NCBI GenBank assembly: GCA_000230955.3
Contig: CP007060.1
Span: forward strand, 372,001 to 436,000
Length of the DNA stretch: 64,000 nucleotides
Reading direction: 5' to 3'
Origin: Halobacterium sp. DL1
GTDB taxonomy: Archaea; Halobacteriota; Halobacteria; Halobacteriales; Halobacteriaceae
The notes under the pieces were generated by a model. It saw only the letters and a program-made list of their open reading frames with translations. It searched no databases and was not told the origin of the DNA. Shown here piece by piece: positions 25,421 through 35,600 of the stretch (the stretch's first letter is position 1; every line of letters begins with the position of its first letter). The translations under genes and the position numbers were made by a program.

Positions 25421-25675
25421 ATGGACAAAGTAATGCCCAAGGATCGAGATGAGCAGACGGGAAAATACACCGAGCGATATACTCAGGAGAACTTTCTGTC
25501 GGCTCTCGAATCGTTAGGGGGCTCAGCTGGTACCCAAGAAATTGCCGATGAAGTTAGTTGTGCCTATCGAACTGCTCACGCAAAGCTAACTGAATTGGAG
25601 GGAGAGGGAAAACTTACTTCTCGAAAGGTTGGGAACGCTAAGCTCTGGGAATTAGATTCTTCTGAAGATGGGTAG
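25421..25675 (+). CDS. Small winged-helix regulator
   Basis: An 84-residue protein from the ATG at 25421. Residues about 23-75 form a winged helix: FLSALESLGGSAGTQEIADE, SCAYRTAHAKLTELEGEG (recognition helix) and KLTSRKVGNAKLWEL (wing). It ends in an acidic SSEDG tail. An attaaac element at about 25395-25401 could be its TATA box, close to the start as in leaderless transcripts. It is the natural candidate to bind the two dyads just upstream. The TBP-like gene follows on the same strand after 36 bp. Confidence 0.8.
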   Translation: MDKVMPKDRDEQTGKYTERYTQENFLSALESLGGSAGTQEIADEVSCAYRTAHAKLTELEGEGKLTSRKVGNAKLWELDSSEDG

Positions 25676-25711
25676 CTTCGATTCTGTTCTGGTCTCTTGG
25701 TGGGCTGAACG

Positions 25712-26011
25712 ATGGTGAGCGTCGTGAATATGGTCGGGTCAGGTTCGCTCAATGTTGAGCTTGATCTTGAAACGCTCGCCGAAGAAATCGGACAACCTCA
25801 GGCTCAATATAACCCCGACAAGTATCCCGGCATGTATCTTCGATTTGAGGAAGAAGCCCCGCTGATCACCGTCTACAGAACTGGCAAATACATCATTACT
25901 GGACCGACTTCAGAGGAAGAGCTGTTCGATCTTCGGGAACGGTTTCTGAGGTTCCTATCCGATATGGACGTCATTGAAAACGCGACTGACGAGTGGTTCT
26001 CCGTTCAAAAC
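25712..26011 (+). pseudogene. TBP-like single-repeat protein, 3' end cut by ISH3-type element
   Basis: About 100 residues resemble one repeat of TATA-binding protein: VNMVGSGSLNVELDLETLAE, then the stirrup-type YNPDKYPGMYLRFEEEAP, ITVYRTGKYIITGPTSEEEL and a long helix RERFLRFLSDMDVI, ending EWFSVQN. In TBP the VQN element begins the next repeat, so either a second repeat was lost or the protein had a different tail. The frame then runs into the insertion sequence at 26012 and the last 24 residues of the ORF are IS-encoded. It probably formed an operon with the winged-helix gene and perhaps with genes now at 50.7 kb. Confidence 0.75.
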
Positions 26012-27412
26012 TCAGTACCTCACAAAGCATCCTCGGCTAGCTGTTTCTGCGGCCTGAGTTCTGTGTCGAAGCGGTTGTACTGACGGTCTCGACGAGAGAA
26101 TTACGGACGGATCGACGGAGAGCTGTCGCTGTCGGCGGCGGTCAGCCGCCGACGCGACAGCGTCGCCACTCACTCCGCTGGCTTGCTCGGTCGGTGGTTA
26201 GCGGTGGAATCGGTCGTCAGGTGGCCGATTCGCGGGGACGGCCCGACGCACCGCGAGGGCCGTCCACGCAGCTCGTCGAATCATATTGACGAACTCCTTG
26301 TACGGCCACCACCAGAGGCGACGCCCGCCTCGGCGGGGCGTCGCCACATACTCGTAGTGAAGGTACCGCCAGACGTTCTGTAAGAGGAGACTCACCACCA
26401 CGTACAGCAGCCGTACCGTTGGATCTCGTGTTGTCGTTGTCGCTATCGCTTGCTCAAACAAGCGATAGCTTGACTCGATACCGAAGCGTTTCGAGTAGTG
26501 GTATCGAGCGTCCCGTGGTGAGTCGATGAACGGCGCGTCAGCGGCGTAGCCGTGACGCGCCACACCGTTCTCGTCATACTTCCCATTTAGGTACGTACAG
26601 TCGATGTAGACGGGAAAATCGACGGTCCAGCTGTGACCGTCGAGTTTCCCCGTCAGATCATGCTGAATGACGCGACTCCATCCTTCCGAGAGCTCTTGCT
26701 GAATCGCCTCACCCCACCGGATGATCGGGATCACGTACGCGTAATTGTGCGCCTGAAGCAGCGTGAGACACTTACTGTCGTAGAATCCGCGATCAAGGTA
26801 GACGGCCTTGACCCCGGCGTCAAGGCCGTCGAGGACACCGAAGAACTCAGCGAGGACACTACTTGCGGTATCGCCGTCTTTGAGACGGCGTACCGCCAGC
26901 GTGTAGCGTTTGTTCTTCACACGCGCGTAGAGTGTGGCATAGGCGTGGAACGCAGTGGTTCCACGCTTCGCTACCGAGTGATAGAGGCCGTCTGTGTCGT
27001 CTTCGTCACCGTAGTAGGGCCGCAGGTGGAGGTCTGCGCAGACCTCCACCTGTTCGGGGAGCAATTCATCGAGATCCTTTCGCAGGAGCGTGTTAGCGAC
27101 TCGTTCGAGCCGTTCCGGCTCGAACTTCGTCCGAAGATGGTAGAGGACCGTGTTCCCAGCGGGTGAGTTCTGGCTCGACGCACAGAGCGTAGAGACAGAG
27201 GTCCCGTCGGCGCAAGCGCCGACGAGGACCTCATAGATGTCTTCAGCAGTGATTTCAGCGTTATTGGCTAACGAGAGCGAAACTTCCTCGTCAAGGCGGT
27301 TGACGAGAAAGTTAAGAAGCTGGTCCTCGTGGATCTCACCGTCTGCTTGTTTGGTTTTAGACACACCTTCAGCAAGCAGACGTTCTAACTAAGCGGCTTT
27401 GTGAAGTACTGA
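26012..27412 (-). mobile_element. ISH3-type insertion sequence, copy 1 (inverted relative to copy 2)
   Basis: A 1,401-bp element with 17-bp imperfect terminal inverted repeats: tcagtacctcacaaagc at the left and gctttgtgaagtactga at the right. It carries one transposase gene on the minus strand. Both ends are matched by copy 2 at 49264-50664 in opposite orientation, and the encoded proteins and even the shadow frames are identical, so the copies are recent. The base string tagcc/ggcta lies outside the same end in both copies and may belong to the element. I see no direct target duplication. It interrupts the TBP-like gene. Confidence 0.88.
26198..27364 (-). CDS. ISH3-family transposase (copy 1)
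   Basis: A 388-residue DDE transposase with a GTG start. Segments typical of the ISH3 family are DLHLRPYYGDEDD, SVAKRGTTAFHAYATLYARV, VKAVYLDRGFYDSK (second Asp) and KRFGIESSYRLFEQA (the Glu of the YREK-like region). It ends in a basic tail. It catalyses cut-and-paste or replicative movement of the surrounding element. The protein is identical to that of copy 2 and shows no frameshift, so it may be active. Confidence 0.9.
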   Translation of the reverse strand: MSKTKQADGEIHEDQLLNFLVNRLDEEVSLSLANNAEITAEDIYEVLVGACADGTSVSTLCASSQNSPAGNTVLYHLRTKFEPERLERVANTLLRKDLDELLPEQVEVCADLHLRPYYGDEDDTDGLYHSVAKRGTTAFHAYATLYARVKNKRYTLAVRRLKDGDTASSVLAEFFGVLDGLDAGVKAVYLDRGFYDSKCLTLLQAHNYAYVIPIIRWGEAIQQELSEGWSRVIQHDLTGKLDGHSWTVDFPVYIDCTYLNGKYDENGVARHGYAADAPFIDSPRDARYHYSKRFGIESSYRLFEQAIATTTTRDPTVRLLYVVVSLLLQNVWRYLHYEYVATPRRGGRRLWWWPYKEFVNMIRRAAWTALAVRRAVPANRPPDDRFHR

Positions 27413-27810
27413 GGCTACGTTCCGTCTTGACAGCCTCAATTCCAAACTCCGGCCGCAGGGGTTCGCCCAGACAGGGGCGGGTGGAGGCTTTCCTCCATGA
27501 CACCAGTTAGAAGACACGACCGGAGAGGTATCGAATTAGAACAGCTCATTCTCGAAGAGAGGCTTGTCGAAGCCGCTCTCAGAATTTCTTTTTTGCGCCA
27601 ATCAGGAATCCCTCTACAGGGGGGCAGCATTCAGCAGGGGCGTCGGGCCGCTAAAACCGCTCATGACGCCGATTTACTAGAGCCACTGACCGACCACGGT
27701 GCCGAGGTACTACAGATACTACTACTGTCTGTAACCAATTGCATACATCATCATCACCTCTATCAGACCATCAGCACTTGGTTCCCGCAGTTCGATGCGG
27801 GGTGGTCTGT
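27413..27810. other. Intergenic region next to IS copy 1, possibly degenerate element sequence
   Basis: About 398 bp between the IS and the ribbon-helix-helix gene. It has GC-rich clusters (cctctacaggggggc, gacaggggcggg) and ORFs on both strands (27497-27814 plus, 27436-27630 minus) without a recognised family. It may be a relic of a mobile element. A tataca-like AT-rich stretch close to 27740 may hold the promoter of the next gene. Confidence 0.4.
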
Positions 27811-28830
27811 GTGAGCGGTGAGACCAATCGCGTGAGATTGAATCTGCGCATCGACGAAGATGTGAAACGGAATTTCAACAACGAAATCAAGGCCAAGTTC
27901 GGAAAGTGCCGGCCATATGCGGGCATCGAGTTGGAACGGGAATTCCGATACTTCCTCAATCAGGGAGAACTCGCAGACCTGCAAGATGTAGTTGATGACC
28001 TCACGGACACCTTAGGTGGTTCAGAAAGCAAAGAAAAAACTCGTGAGGTTGACCGAGGTGAGACAGTCGTTGCTTCTCACCGAATCGCTGAAAACGTTCG
28101 TACAGCCTTGATATCGGCTTCTCAAGACGATTATCGTTCTGCCGGTGAACTCGCAGAGGCGATCATGTACGGATACATCACTGATGGTAGCGTAATCGAA
28201 CGGGTAACACAGAAGCTTCAGAGAATCTCAGAGGAGCCTCAGCCGGATGTCGATGATTCGATGGGGGCGAAGGAGCGTCGTACCAAGACGATCGCTCACG
28301 AACTCAGTCAATCTGGAGCGGTCGGATTCAGTCTCACTGAGTTCGATAACGCAATCAAGGCAGCACAAGGAATCGGTGTGAGCGACTACACCCGGAAGCA
28401 GTATCTACCCAGAGTGCTCGATGAATTGGATTTCACATGGCATCCGAATAACCCAGAGTTGTACGTTGATTCTGAGAGTTTAGAACTCACGAATCCACGA
28501 GATCCGACTAAAAAACCGTTGATGCTTATGGACAGGGAGGATAAGCGGCTGGCAATCAAGGTCGCTGCGTACCGTTCTGATGGTGGCGATAGTATAAAAG
28601 CGACATTCAGTATAACCGATGTAGTTGACCTGTTCAAAGGTCAAATACGGAAAAGTACGGTCAGGCGATTGATGCGAGAGGTCGCTGAATCCTCACCAGG
28701 CTACAAATACAACCAAGATCGGGAAAAGCTGGGAATCAATATAAAGAACGTGAGGCGTCACAATAGGGAGAATGAAGATCTGATGCGGATCGAGCATGAT
28801 GAGTTATTCATCATGGGAGACGATGATTGA
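27811..28830 (+). CDS. Ribbon-helix-helix-type protein, function unknown
   Basis: A 339-residue protein from the GTG at 27811; earlier in-frame starts exist. The N terminus reads NRVRLNLRIDEDVKRNFNNE, a pattern of a beta strand followed by a helix like CopG/Arc DNA-binding proteins, then KCRPYAGIELEREFRYFLN. The middle is helical with repeated HTH-like segments (SAGELAEAIMYGYITDGSV; VGFSLTEFDNAIKAAQGIG), and the C-terminal part has FSITDVVDLFKGQIRKSTV, again winged-helix-like. It may be a plasmid- or provirus-type DNA-binding protein; I cannot assign it to replication or partitioning with confidence. Confidence 0.7.
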   Translation: MSGETNRVRLNLRIDEDVKRNFNNEIKAKFGKCRPYAGIELEREFRYFLNQGELADLQDVVDDLTDTLGGSESKEKTREVDRGETVVASHRIAENVRTALISASQDDYRSAGELAEAIMYGYITDGSVIERVTQKLQRISEEPQPDVDDSMGAKERRTKTIAHELSQSGAVGFSLTEFDNAIKAAQGIGVSDYTRKQYLPRVLDELDFTWHPNNPELYVDSESLELTNPRDPTKKPLMLMDREDKRLAIKVAAYRSDGGDSIKATFSITDVVDLFKGQIRKSTVRRLMREVAESSPGYKYNQDREKLGINIKNVRRHNRENEDLMRIEHDELFIMGDDD

Positions 28831-28887
28831 GGTTCGCTGAGAGGCCTCCGTTCGTCGGTGCATTCGATAACTCTTGCTGCAGCTTCT

Positions 28888-30054
28888 CTAGTCGTTAGAA
28901 GAACTGCAGACTCTACATCGAAGAGAACCTTTGATCGTATTCAGAGGGTTCTCTACGCTCAACACACGATCGCATGATGAACACTGGACGGTCTCCGTAG
29001 TTCCGATCCCGCTTCCATATCCGAGCGTCACCGTTCGGGAAACTCCTTGCTCAGCCAGTTCGACATCGATCTCTCCCCGTTCGTACTCTACCTGTGTTAC
29101 CGTCAGGGGAGTCACTCGAATATCCAGCGCATGCCGCTTTCGAATCTCTTCCTGTTTCTGTGGAAATCCTTGGTCGCGCTGTTCCTGCAGAGTACTTAGT
29201 TCCGCATCCACCTCTTCATACTCAGCTTTTGCCTCTTTCCGTTTCTTCAGTGCCTCCACGCGATCGTCCTGATCACTGCCGTTGATCGTTTCACTCAGCT
29301 CATCGATCTTCGAGGATAGTTTGGATCGTTCCTCTTCCAGCTCTTGGATCCGTTGTTGTTGGAGCTGCCGGTATTCTTCGACCTCTGCGTCCGCTGCTCT
29401 GGATGCTTCATTATGGACCTCATCAATTTCGTTCTGGATGCTCCGCATCAGCTGATCTTGAGCTGTGCTGAGATGTGATCGTGCGTCTGATTCCGATAAT
29501 GAGGATTTCGCGGTAGTGGGAGAGCCGTTCGTGGGTATCGCCGTCATTTGAAGAAACGTCTCCTCCAACGCCGGAAGTCTCTGTTCCGAGCGGTGGTCGA
29601 TGGCGATGGCGCGAAGGAGCTCCTGTTGGTATTCACTGACTGTCTCGATACTCACCTCAAAAAGAACCACAATCGCGGTACGGTCGTAGTACGGCGTGAA
29701 CTGGATTTCCCTCACTTCGACGTCGCCTTCTTTAATCCACTGTGGGATCACTACGTCATCCCGACCGGCTTCTATCGATATTTTCCCTGTGGGGCGACGC
29801 TCAGCTGCCTCTCTGAGGATCCGCTGAAAAAACTCACTTTCTGGATGGAGATGCTCTCCAGTACTATCTTCGTCTCTGTTCGTACCACAAAGCAACGAGA
29901 GGGTGCCTGCCGGCAATTCTGTATCCTCATTGTCTGGAATCGCAACTTCCCAGGTGTCTCCTCGTGTCTCAATGGTGCCGCCGAGTGACTCTAGGTAGCG
30001 TTCGGAGAAGTCCTCAACGACGGACTGCGTGACCGCGAGTGCTTCGTCAGTCAT
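28888..30054 (-). CDS. Coiled-coil protein with C-terminal zinc finger, partner of SNF2 helicase
   Basis: A 388-residue protein from the ATG at 30054 (MTDEALAVTQSVVEDF), overlapping the stop of the helicase gene by 8 bp. The N-terminal half is mixed alpha/beta (WEVAIPDNEDTELPAGTLSL, IQFTPYYDRTAIVVLFEV). Residues about 200-310 form a long coiled coil (EEYRQLQQQRIQELEEE, then KKRKEAKAEYEEVDAEL). The C terminus has CSSCDRVLS...CRVCSSS, a zinc ribbon. It is translated after the helicase, so a physical partnership is likely. Homologues are known to me only as helicase-associated hypothetical proteins. Confidence 0.78.
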   Translation of the reverse strand: MTDEALAVTQSVVEDFSERYLESLGGTIETRGDTWEVAIPDNEDTELPAGTLSLLCGTNRDEDSTGEHLHPESEFFQRILREAAERRPTGKISIEAGRDDVVIPQWIKEGDVEVREIQFTPYYDRTAIVVLFEVSIETVSEYQQELLRAIAIDHRSEQRLPALEETFLQMTAIPTNGSPTTAKSSLSESDARSHLSTAQDQLMRSIQNEIDEVHNEASRAADAEVEEYRQLQQQRIQELEEERSKLSSKIDELSETINGSDQDDRVEALKKRKEAKAEYEEVDAELSTLQEQRDQGFPQKQEEIRKRHALDIRVTPLTVTQVEYERGEIDVELAEQGVSRTVTLGYGSGIGTTETVQCSSCDRVLSVENPLNTIKGSLRCRVCSSSND

Positions 30055-31801
30055 CGCTTTCCCCCAAGTCGAATCCTTCGAAGACGCCGTTGTTGAACTC
30101 CTCCAGTTTGTCAGCGAGCTCTCGTTGTTCCTGCAGATCGACGGCCATCGCATCGAAGTCATTCTCCAGATCGACCTCTGAATCAGCATTGACGAGTCGG
30201 TCGAAAATCTGGTCCTCGAAGCTTGTTCCCGACTCTTCTAACCGACTCAATATGGAACTTAGCTCGCCCACGCTTTGTTGGAACAGGTCGATTTTGTGGT
30301 AAAGGCGCTCCAGTACGTACTCCTCGACCGTACCTTTCAACGCCATATTGAAAACGAATACATCTCGCTTCTGGCCAATTCGGTGAACTCTCCCGATACG
30401 CTGCTCCATACGCATAGGATTCCAGCTGAGACCCAAATTGACAAGTAAATTACAAAACTGGAGATTTCGGCCTTCACTCATTGCATCTGTTGAAACAAGG
30501 ATTCCGCCTTCTTCTTCGAAGTCCTCGACGATCTGTTCTTTCTCACTACTGGAGTGCCCACCGTGGAACGCGTGGACGGTATACCCTTCTGAGGCGAGTC
30601 GATCAAGCACTTGACGTTGCGTCGCACGAAACTGGGTGAAGACGATCACACGCCCCATTTCGACGGTGTCACGTGCTTCTTCGACGATATCCAGAAGGCG
30701 CTCCTGTTTCGTTACTGTATCAATGTCTTCGATCAGGTCCAAAATGGACTCCAGTTCGTCCGCATGGGTGAGTTCAGACTGCTCATAGAGTCGTTTCTCG
30801 ATCGTTTCCTTGAGCGCTACAGGACTGCTAACAACCTCCTTCTGAAGGAGCATTAGCACGAGCTTCTGGCCCTGATCTTGGCTGTAAGCACCCTTGACGT
30901 AGTCAGAGACTGCCTGGTAGAGCTCACGTTCCTTTGGAGTCGGATCGAACGTCCGTGTGTCGATAGTCCGGTCCGTGAAGTCGATATCCGTCTCTTCCCG
31001 TCGGTTCCGAATCATCACTTTGTTCAACCGATCCTGTAGTTCGTCTCGGTTGACGAGTGTCTCCTGATTGCTGTTCACGAAGTACTGGTGGAAGACGTCG
31101 CGTGTGCCGAACAGTCCGGGACGGAGAAGTGAGACGACGTTGTACAGGTCAGTTAGTTCGTTCTGAATCGGCGTCGCCGTCAGGAAGAACGCGTAGTTAT
31201 ACGAGAGCCGGTCGATCAGGTCGTAGCGGTCCGTCTCTTCGTTCTTGACGTAGTGTGCCTCGTCGAGGACCAGAACGTCCCAGTCGCGGTCGAGAACCGT
31301 CTGACGATGTCGCTCACTCTTCGCGGTGTCGATGCTCGCAATGATGTAGTCGTGGGCGTCGAAGTCCTCGAATTCGTCGTCGTAGTTGCAAACGAAGTCG
31401 AGTCCGAACTTCTCACGGAGTTCCGCTTGCCACTGTTTGGCCAGTTGTGCAGGCGTGAGGATGAGGACGGATTCATCTGTCTCCCGGAAATGCATCTCCT
31501 TGAGAATCATCCCGACCTCGATGGTCTTTCCAAGCCCAACTTCGTCCGCGAGAAGGGCTTTCCCATCCATCTCGAAAAGGGCCCGATAGGCAGCATCCAC
31601 CTGATGTTCGAGTAGCTTGACGGAGTTTTCATCCAACTCTTTGAGCGACCGGAGTTCAGAATCAGGCTGGCCCGCTTGGAGGCGAACAGCTTGGATGCTC
31701 TGTAAATGATCCTCGTATGCACCATCCTCAGACAATGAATCGAAAAGATCGTCCGCAGACTCATGTGTGACCTCAACATCAACGAGGTCGTAACTTCCCA
31801 T
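30047..31801 (-). CDS. SNF2-family (HepA/RapA-like) helicase
   Basis: A 584-residue superfamily 2 ATPase from the ATG at 31801. Motif I DEVGLGKT is at 86-93, motif II DEAH at 180-183, motif III FFLTATPIQNEL follows, and in the second RecA domain VIVFTQFRATQRQVLD, LVSTDAMSEGRNLQ and the Arg-finger motif RIGRVHRIGQK are all present. These proteins translocate on double-stranded DNA and remodel DNA-protein complexes. SNF2 helicases of this size occur with DUF499 ATPases and DUF1156 methylases in archaeal and bacterial defence islands, which is what is seen here, although the neighbours are on the other strand. Confidence 0.93.
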   Translation of the reverse strand: MGSYDLVDVEVTHESADDLFDSLSEDGAYEDHLQSIQAVRLQAGQPDSELRSLKELDENSVKLLEHQVDAAYRALFEMDGKALLADEVGLGKTIEVGMILKEMHFRETDESVLILTPAQLAKQWQAELREKFGLDFVCNYDDEFEDFDAHDYIIASIDTAKSERHRQTVLDRDWDVLVLDEAHYVKNEETDRYDLIDRLSYNYAFFLTATPIQNELTDLYNVVSLLRPGLFGTRDVFHQYFVNSNQETLVNRDELQDRLNKVMIRNRREETDIDFTDRTIDTRTFDPTPKERELYQAVSDYVKGAYSQDQGQKLVLMLLQKEVVSSPVALKETIEKRLYEQSELTHADELESILDLIEDIDTVTKQERLLDIVEEARDTVEMGRVIVFTQFRATQRQVLDRLASEGYTVHAFHGGHSSSEKEQIVEDFEEEGGILVSTDAMSEGRNLQFCNLLVNLGLSWNPMRMEQRIGRVHRIGQKRDVFVFNMALKGTVEEYVLERLYHKIDLFQQSVGELSSILSRLEESGTSFEDQIFDRLVNADSEVDLENDFDAMAVDLQEQRELADKLEEFNNGVFEGFDLGESDD

Positions 31802-31948
31802 AGTCACGTAGAGACAGGTTCGCGTCAAATACGTTTTGTGACCGACAGGCGTAGGACTGCACATTTATTACGGCGGATTCAGCACTCACTTCGATCGAAA
31901 CGTTGCCTGCTCTCTCGTTAGTGGATACGAACCCAAGTTGGGAGACAA

Positions 31949-32416
31949 CTACTGTGTTGCCTCATCGATTGCACTACTGAACTCCTCGGCGTGTTGTGAC
32001 CCGAGAAGAATTGAACGTCCGTTCGTCTGTTCGATCCAGACCCCCTGATTGCCACTGACATTGTATGCGATTTTCCCAGGTGCCCAGCGGATTCCCCAGC
32101 CACCGAACTCTCGAATGGGACTATACTGTTTGGCCTCGTAATGTTCAGTCTCTGACCACGGGATTTGACGGAATGACCAGTGGAGAGGCCACATTCTGAA
32201 ATAGATGCCATCAGTTCTAACCTCGGTTTGGAGACGAAGACTGTAGATTAGCCCAGCGATCCCAACGACAATGGCGAGCCCTCCCCACAAGATAGGGCCT
32301 AATACAAGCATGAGGAGCGCGATACCACCGAGAAGCGCCCAGATCCACGGCTGGCGAAACCGCTGTACTTCACGAAACAGAGGATCACTCTCCATAAATG
32401 AGTAGTACGGCATCAT
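31949..32416 (-). CDS. Membrane protein with PH-like domain
   Basis: A 155-residue protein. After a short polar N terminus it has two hydrophobic spans (WIWALLGGIALLMLVLGPIL and GGLAIVVGIAGLIYSLRLQ), then a beta-rich soluble region with VRTDGIYFRMWPLHWSFRQI and SGNQGVWIEQTNGRSILLGS, ending in a helix AEEFSSAIDEATQ. This layout fits small membrane proteins with a bacterial PH-like domain (DUF6141-like). Function is unknown; it lies between the helicase operon and the DUF499 gene, and its start is 206 bp from the latter. Confidence 0.72.
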   Translation of the reverse strand: MMPYYSFMESDPLFREVQRFRQPWIWALLGGIALLMLVLGPILWGGLAIVVGIAGLIYSLRLQTEVRTDGIYFRMWPLHWSFRQIPWSETEHYEAKQYSPIREFGGWGIRWAPGKIAYNVSGNQGVWIEQTNGRSILLGSQHAEEFSSAIDEATQ

Positions 32417-32622
32417 CGCTACTCAATCATGGCCCTTTCGGACAATGAGACGTCCCAGATTCGCAGACCTACTTAGCATTCAGATCACCGTGAAAATAGG
32501 TGTGAGCAACAAACCACGAAGACTTCGATGACACCCTACCTTTGAATGGTTCTGGGGGGAGAGAGGGGTTCGAAAGACCATAGTGTTTATTGGGTGCCCA
32601 AGAGGTGTGTTTAAGTATCAAG

Positions 32623-35600
32623 ATGGCACAGTCAGGATCCTTGTCGGATACCCTCAAAGACACGGTAACACTCAGCCGTGAGCTTCGGGAAGAGGGGCAA
32701 ATCGACGGCCAGGTAAAGCTCTACAACGTGGATGACGATGACGAGTTCGAGTCAGACGCGGAACTCTTCTTCGAGCGAACCCTGATGACCCAGGGGCTCC
32801 GTGAAGCACTCTCCATTCTCCGCGATTCGCTCACAGGCGATGACCCGCGCGGGACACATATCCTATACGGGCCGTACGGCAGTGGGAAGTCCCACCAGAT
32901 GGTCGCGCTGTACCACTGCTTCGACGACCCCGACGCAGCAGGCCACTGGGCAAGCGACTCGGTCGAAGGGTTCGACGCAGCACTCCCTGAATCGGCGACG
33001 CCGATTACGGTCGCCATGCAGAACGAGCAGTACGAGTATCTGTGGGAACCGTTTTTCGAGGCACTCGATTACGATCCTGGAACGTACAGTTCGGGAGGGT
33101 ATCCCGATATGCAGACGATTCAGGAAGCAGTCGGCGACGATACGGTCGCGTTCTTCGTGGACGAACTTGAGGACTGGTTCGATACGCTCCAAGGCGACCG
33201 CAAGAGTGCGAACAAAGCATTCCTCCAGTCGCTCCTCGAATCTACGGCACTCTCCGATCTCGAACTATACACCATCGTCTCCGTCCTGCGTGAGGGCTCC
33301 GAGGTCCACGACATCCTGAACCGGGAACAGGCGGTCGAGGTCAACATGAACAACCAGGTGGACAAGCGCGAGGTTCTGCGTCACCGCCTGATCGATTCGG
33401 TTAACGAGAACGCTGCCCGGGAGATCGTCAACGGGTACTTCGATGCCTACGACCAATCTGATCACGTCTCCATTCCCGATGATCTGCTGTCGGAGATGCA
33501 CGATCTGTATCCGTTCCACCCTGTGCTTCTGGATGCGCTTGAGACGCGGTACTACGCTGACGAGGATAACCAGAACACGCGAGGGATGATCTACCTCTTC
33601 TCGAAGGTTCTCCTGGAGATGCAGGATCAGACGGATCTGATCACGCACGGTGATATCGATGCTATCGAGTTCGAGGACGAATTGGCGAAGATCAACTACG
33701 AGCGACTGAACGCGGCGACGGGCGACATCAAGAGTCGAATCGATGACGACGACGTTCCCCACGGCCGACGTATTCTGAACACGATTCTCCTGTACTCGCT
33801 GAAGCCGAGCGAGGGCGAGGGTGCGGAGGTTTCGGAGATCGTCATGGGTGCCTACCAGACTGGGGATCTCGTCTCTGACGTTGTCCTCAATCTCGAACGT
33901 CTCCACGGTGTCGCGTGGCATCTCCACAAGCTGAACGGGAAGTACGCAATCCGCGACCGCCAGAACCCGAACGCACTCATCCGGAACGCGGCCGTAGACG
34001 TCTCGGAGACGTCGGCGAAGGCTGAGGTCGCGGACTTCATCACAGATATCTTCGGATCCAACGCGCACCCGGTAGGGTTCCGTACGAACGACATGCGGGA
34101 CATCCCGGACGACCGTGAGGTCAAGGTCGTCGTGAAGGACGACCAGTGGACGAACGAGGAGGTCGAGAAAGTCATCACGAACGACGGACGTGGCCGCGAG
34201 TGGCGTAACACGCTCGTGTTCGTCCAGCCCTCGGGCGACAAGGCCATCGAGTCGGGGACACGGTATATCGACAAGGCACGGTACATCGAGGGCGCACGGC
34301 AGGTCCTCGCCGACGAATCCCTCGATGACGAGATTCGCACGTCGATTCAGGGAATGCGGGAGCAGGAAGAGAATGAACTCCGCGAAGAACTCCAACTCCT
34401 GTACGGTGAGGTGCTTGACGGGAACGATCTGCTCAACGACTGGGGGCAGATGACGCCGATGGAACTCGATGTCTACGTTCACGACGAGGCCGAGCTGGAC
34501 GCCTCGAACATCGCGGACTCGGCATCTGCTGATCCGTTCGACCTCCAGTCGGACGTCTGGGACATCGCCGAGGATCTCTTGGAGCGGCGCGGTGAGATTT
34601 CGGTCGAGGATATCTACGAGCAGTTCCTCCGCGATCCGGAGCTTCCGATCCCCGGTAGTGCGAACGATGTGCTGAATGCAACCGTCGAAGCGCTCTCGGA
34701 CAAACCGGTGCTCGCCCGTGACACTGGCGGGTTCCGCGATGACCTCTCCGGAAGCTCGCTGGACACCGTCCTCGTCCAGCAAGACGATGTGGACGTATGG
34801 GGCGTCGATGACGTCGAACAGGAACTGCGTCAGCGGTTCGGGAGCGGAACAACCGCGCTTGATATCGGTGACTTCGAACTGGAACTCGTCGAAGACGGCG
34901 AGATCTGGATCGACGGCGACAGCCACGACGTCGTGATGCGGGCCATCGGTCGGCTCGCTCGTGAGGACCAGTACGTCATCGTGAAAGGGAACGAGATTCT
35001 CGATAAGCCCCAATCCGACGCGACAGTCCGAGACGTCGGCGGCGCAGAGGTCGTCGGTGCATCGTCCCTTGTAGACCGCATCGAGACGCACATCGACGAC
35101 GACGGCTACGCGAACCTCGACACGATCATCGGCGAAATCCGTGCCGAGGAGTCGGTGTTCCTCCCGCCGGACGAGACCGAGTCCGTCGCCCGCGAGGCAG
35201 TCAACGAATTCCTCGTAGACGACTACGTTCTGGAAGCCGGCGGTCGGTATCTCGGATCGCTGGGAGACCGTGACCCGACGACGGTAAAGATCGTTCCGAC
35301 GGTTCCCGAGCGGATCGGCGACCAGATCCTGGAGTACATCGAGGACCTAGAACCCGGCGACCAGTTCACGGTGAACAAGGTCACGGATCGGTTCGACAGC
35401 AGTGTGACCGAGTACATGGTGCGGACGTACCTGCTGGAGAACATCGGGAAGGACGAAGAACCCGAGTACGTCGTCAACACGACCGGCTCGGAGAAAGCCT
35501 CCGACTGGGTTCCGGGGTACCCGTTCCGCAAGGCCGACACAGAGATCCCCACGTGGCGCTTCGAGTACAACGGCGACGACGTCGCCGCGATGCGGAGTAA

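Noticed and set aside
27497-27814. 105-residue plus-strand ORF next to IS copy 1
   Set aside because: No family features, overlap with the start of a better gene, and GC-rich clusters suggest degenerate sequence.
33265-35091. 608-residue minus-strand ORF
   Set aside because: It is fully antisense to the DUF499 gene, whose Walker motifs are clear; its composition is that of a mirror frame.
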